This document shows, piece by piece, positions 62,305 to 64,000 of a stretch of DNA of 64,000 bases. The notes under the pieces were generated by a model. It searched no databases, was not told the origin of the DNA, and saw only the letters and a list, made by a program, of their open reading frames with translations. The first letter of the stretch is position 1. Each line of letters opens with the position of its first letter. The stretch is from Druceiella hillmani (taxonomy: Eukaryota; Arthropoda; Insecta; Lepidoptera; Hepialidae): NCBI GenBank assembly GCA_039881145.1, contig JAYKKI010000038.1, forward strand, positions 3,638,501 to 3,702,500, given 5' to 3'. Made by a program: the position numbers and the translations under genes.

Positions 62305-63437
62305 ATAGAGGATCTGAGGGAATGGTGCATGTTTCTAATGAGAAGTCTAGAAAATTGGACTCAAAGGCAATTAAAATGCTTTTCATTGGTTATAGTGAAC
62401 AGACAAAAGGATACAGGCTAATTGACCCAAAGATTAAGAAAGTAGTAATCAGTAGAGATGTAACTTTTCTAGAAAGCTCAATTAAGATAAATTATACTAT
62501 AGTATCATTGTCAGAATCATTATCAAAACCAGACTGAGATAAAATTGATTTAACTGAAAATGTTAACAAATCTTTAGAGAATACACCAGATCAACTTGAT
62601 AGTGCAGAATCAAGTGATGAATTTCATCACTCTGGTAATGAATATTTATATGAGCCAGATAAATCTATTGATTTAAAAGAAATAAATACACATATATTTG
62701 TACCGATGATGACATTACAGATATCCCAGAATCATATAGTGAAGCGATATCTCCTGACAACCTGAATTCACAGAAGTGGAAACAATCAATAGTGGATGAA
62801 TTGAAGTCGCATGCTGTCAATAAGACTTGGAAGCTGATTGAAAAGCCTGAAAATGTGAAAGCCATCAGCTGTAAGTGGGTGTTCAGAATAAAAGAAGAAA
62901 CATCAGGTCCCCTCTATAAATCGAGGTTATGTGCAAAAGGGTGTGGACAGAAACAAGGGGTGGATTATTTTGAAACCTTTTCTCCCACTGTAAGACATGA
63001 TTCAGTTTGAGTGTTATTCTCAGAAGTTGCTTAACACAATCTGGAAATGGCTCAGTTTGACGCAAAAACTGCATTTATGTATGGAGACATTGATGAAGAC
63101 ATATACATCCAGCCACCAGAAGGTTTGAAAGTTTCCTCAAACATGGTATGTAAACTCAATTGTTCAATTTATGGTTTGAAACAAGCCCCGAGATGCTGGA
63201 ACAGTAAATTTGAGTCTATTCAAGGAATTTGGCATTAAAAACAGCTATGCTAATAAATGTGTATATATTGGAAATCTAAACAATAGAATGTATTTATCGT
63301 TATATGTATATGATGGTCTTTTAATATCAAATTCAAAAGATTCATTGAATGATGTCATAGTTGAATTAAAAAATAATTTTGAAATTAAATGTTCAGAAGT
63401 TAAAATTTTTGTTGGATTACAAATTGAAAAGTCTTAA
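62305..63437 (+). mobile_element. Copia-type retrotransposon polymerase fragment
   Basis: Ty1/copia elements encode gag, protease, integrase, RT and RNase H. Here only the integrase C-terminus and RT remain. MVHVSNEKSRKLDSKAIKML and GYSEQTKGYRLIDPK (62,322 onward) are the GKGYR-type integrase tail. DITDIPESYSEAISPDN, KWKQSIVDELKSHAVNKTW, ISCKWVFRIKEE and AQFDAKTAFMYGDIDEDIYI are successive RT blocks, and CKLNCSIYGLKQAPRCWN follows. At about 63,305 LYVYDGLLIS replaces the catalytic L-Y-V-D-D box, so one active-site Asp is lost. At least four shifts or stops (for example TGA at 62,535 and 63,008) disrupt it. Upstream gag/protease, the RNase H domain and both LTRs are missing. Confidence 0.9.
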
Positions 63438-64000
63438 AACCAAATTTTTATTCTATATAATATATTGTTCTTTTTTATCTTCCTTCATGACATTTGTCAT
63501 TAGTATAATTTTTTGTCTTTTTGAACTTTCAATGAAATGTGTTGTAAAATTCAATATAGAATATAGGTTGGTTGAATTATTGTAAATATGAGTTATAAAA
63601 TTTCACATTGTGAACATCGTGGAGCGAATTTTTATTTTTAGTTTTTTTTGTTTAATCAAAGTATAATTTCTTTCTGTAACTTCATGATAAATTCCCATTC
63701 AAATTTTATGAACTTATTCTAGACAGTTTTTTTTATATCTGCTATCACTTTTTTGCATTGTACTATCAAGAGACAAAGATTTATCACATAATTTGGAAAT
63801 AACTATCTAGTTATTTTTAGTAAAGTATTCTGAAATGGAATGGTGTCTCAATCATGACAATTTTCAATATTATTTTCCTCAAAATAATGGACATATTCAA
63901 TTAAAATAATCTATGCTATCGTATATAGTGTAATGTTTACTGTTTATTTTTTCGTTTGCTCCAATTTTCTGGAACCAAATGTCCGATTTAAAAAAGTCTT
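63438..64000. other. AT-rich right flank
   Basis: No RNase H or LTR of the copia fragment could be recognised; nothing else supportable. Confidence 0.45.

Overview
The window looks like a piece of a large, AT-rich insect (at least arthropod) nuclear genome. The signs are long AT-rich spacers, many (AT)n microsatellites, canonical metazoan histone stem-loops, and relics of typical insect transposon families (jockey-group LINE, copia, Helitron, hAT, pogo/Tigger, hAT MITE). There are no operons, CRISPR arrays or bacterial-type genes. I cannot name the species.

The only recognisable host genes are core or linker histones spread over about 28 kb: H1 on the minus strand (18,723-19,462), H2B (28,970-29,365), H3 (39,571-39,981) and H2A (44,970-45,344) on the plus strand, plus a decayed H2A-like copy (17,811-18,118) convergent with H1. 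H2B, H3 and H2A are intronless and each is followed by a replication-dependent histone stem-loop (29,511, 40,147 and 45,421). No H4 was found. The set looks degraded or divergent. H1 needs a -1 shift in an A6 run, H2A has a stop at codon 6 in an otherwise intact gene, and the H2A-like copy is shortened and frameshifted. H2B and H3 are open but carry unusual substitutions, including H3 Ala1 to Val. These genes sit about 5-10 kb apart, unlike the compact quintets of many insects.

The left part (1-17 kb) is mostly unannotatable AT-rich DNA with small palindromes, a 137-bp triplicate repeat (15,519-15,929) and microsatellites. From 20.4 to 20.95 kb there is a 51-bp minisatellite with about ten copies. 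At 29.7-30.9 kb is a dead pogo/Tigger transposase end, at 32.4 kb a broken THAP zinc finger, and at 37,921-38,280 a complete hAT-type MITE with a perfect 8-bp target duplication. A long near-perfect hairpin (39,361-39,484) lies directly upstream of H3 and contains the H3 TATA box in both arms.

The right part (46-64 kb) is a transposon graveyard. It holds two inverted copies of a foldback element (46.6 and 48.85 kb), a 298-bp palindrome (48,421-48,718), and a decayed Helitron (about 50.7-56.9 kb) with OTU protease, 15-residue repeat, Rep and helicase regions. That Helitron is split by a dead jockey-group LINE (about 52.85-55.0 kb). Further right are a hAT transposase end (60.3-61.0 kb) and a copia polymerase fragment (62.3-63.4 kb) whose catalytic Asp is lost.
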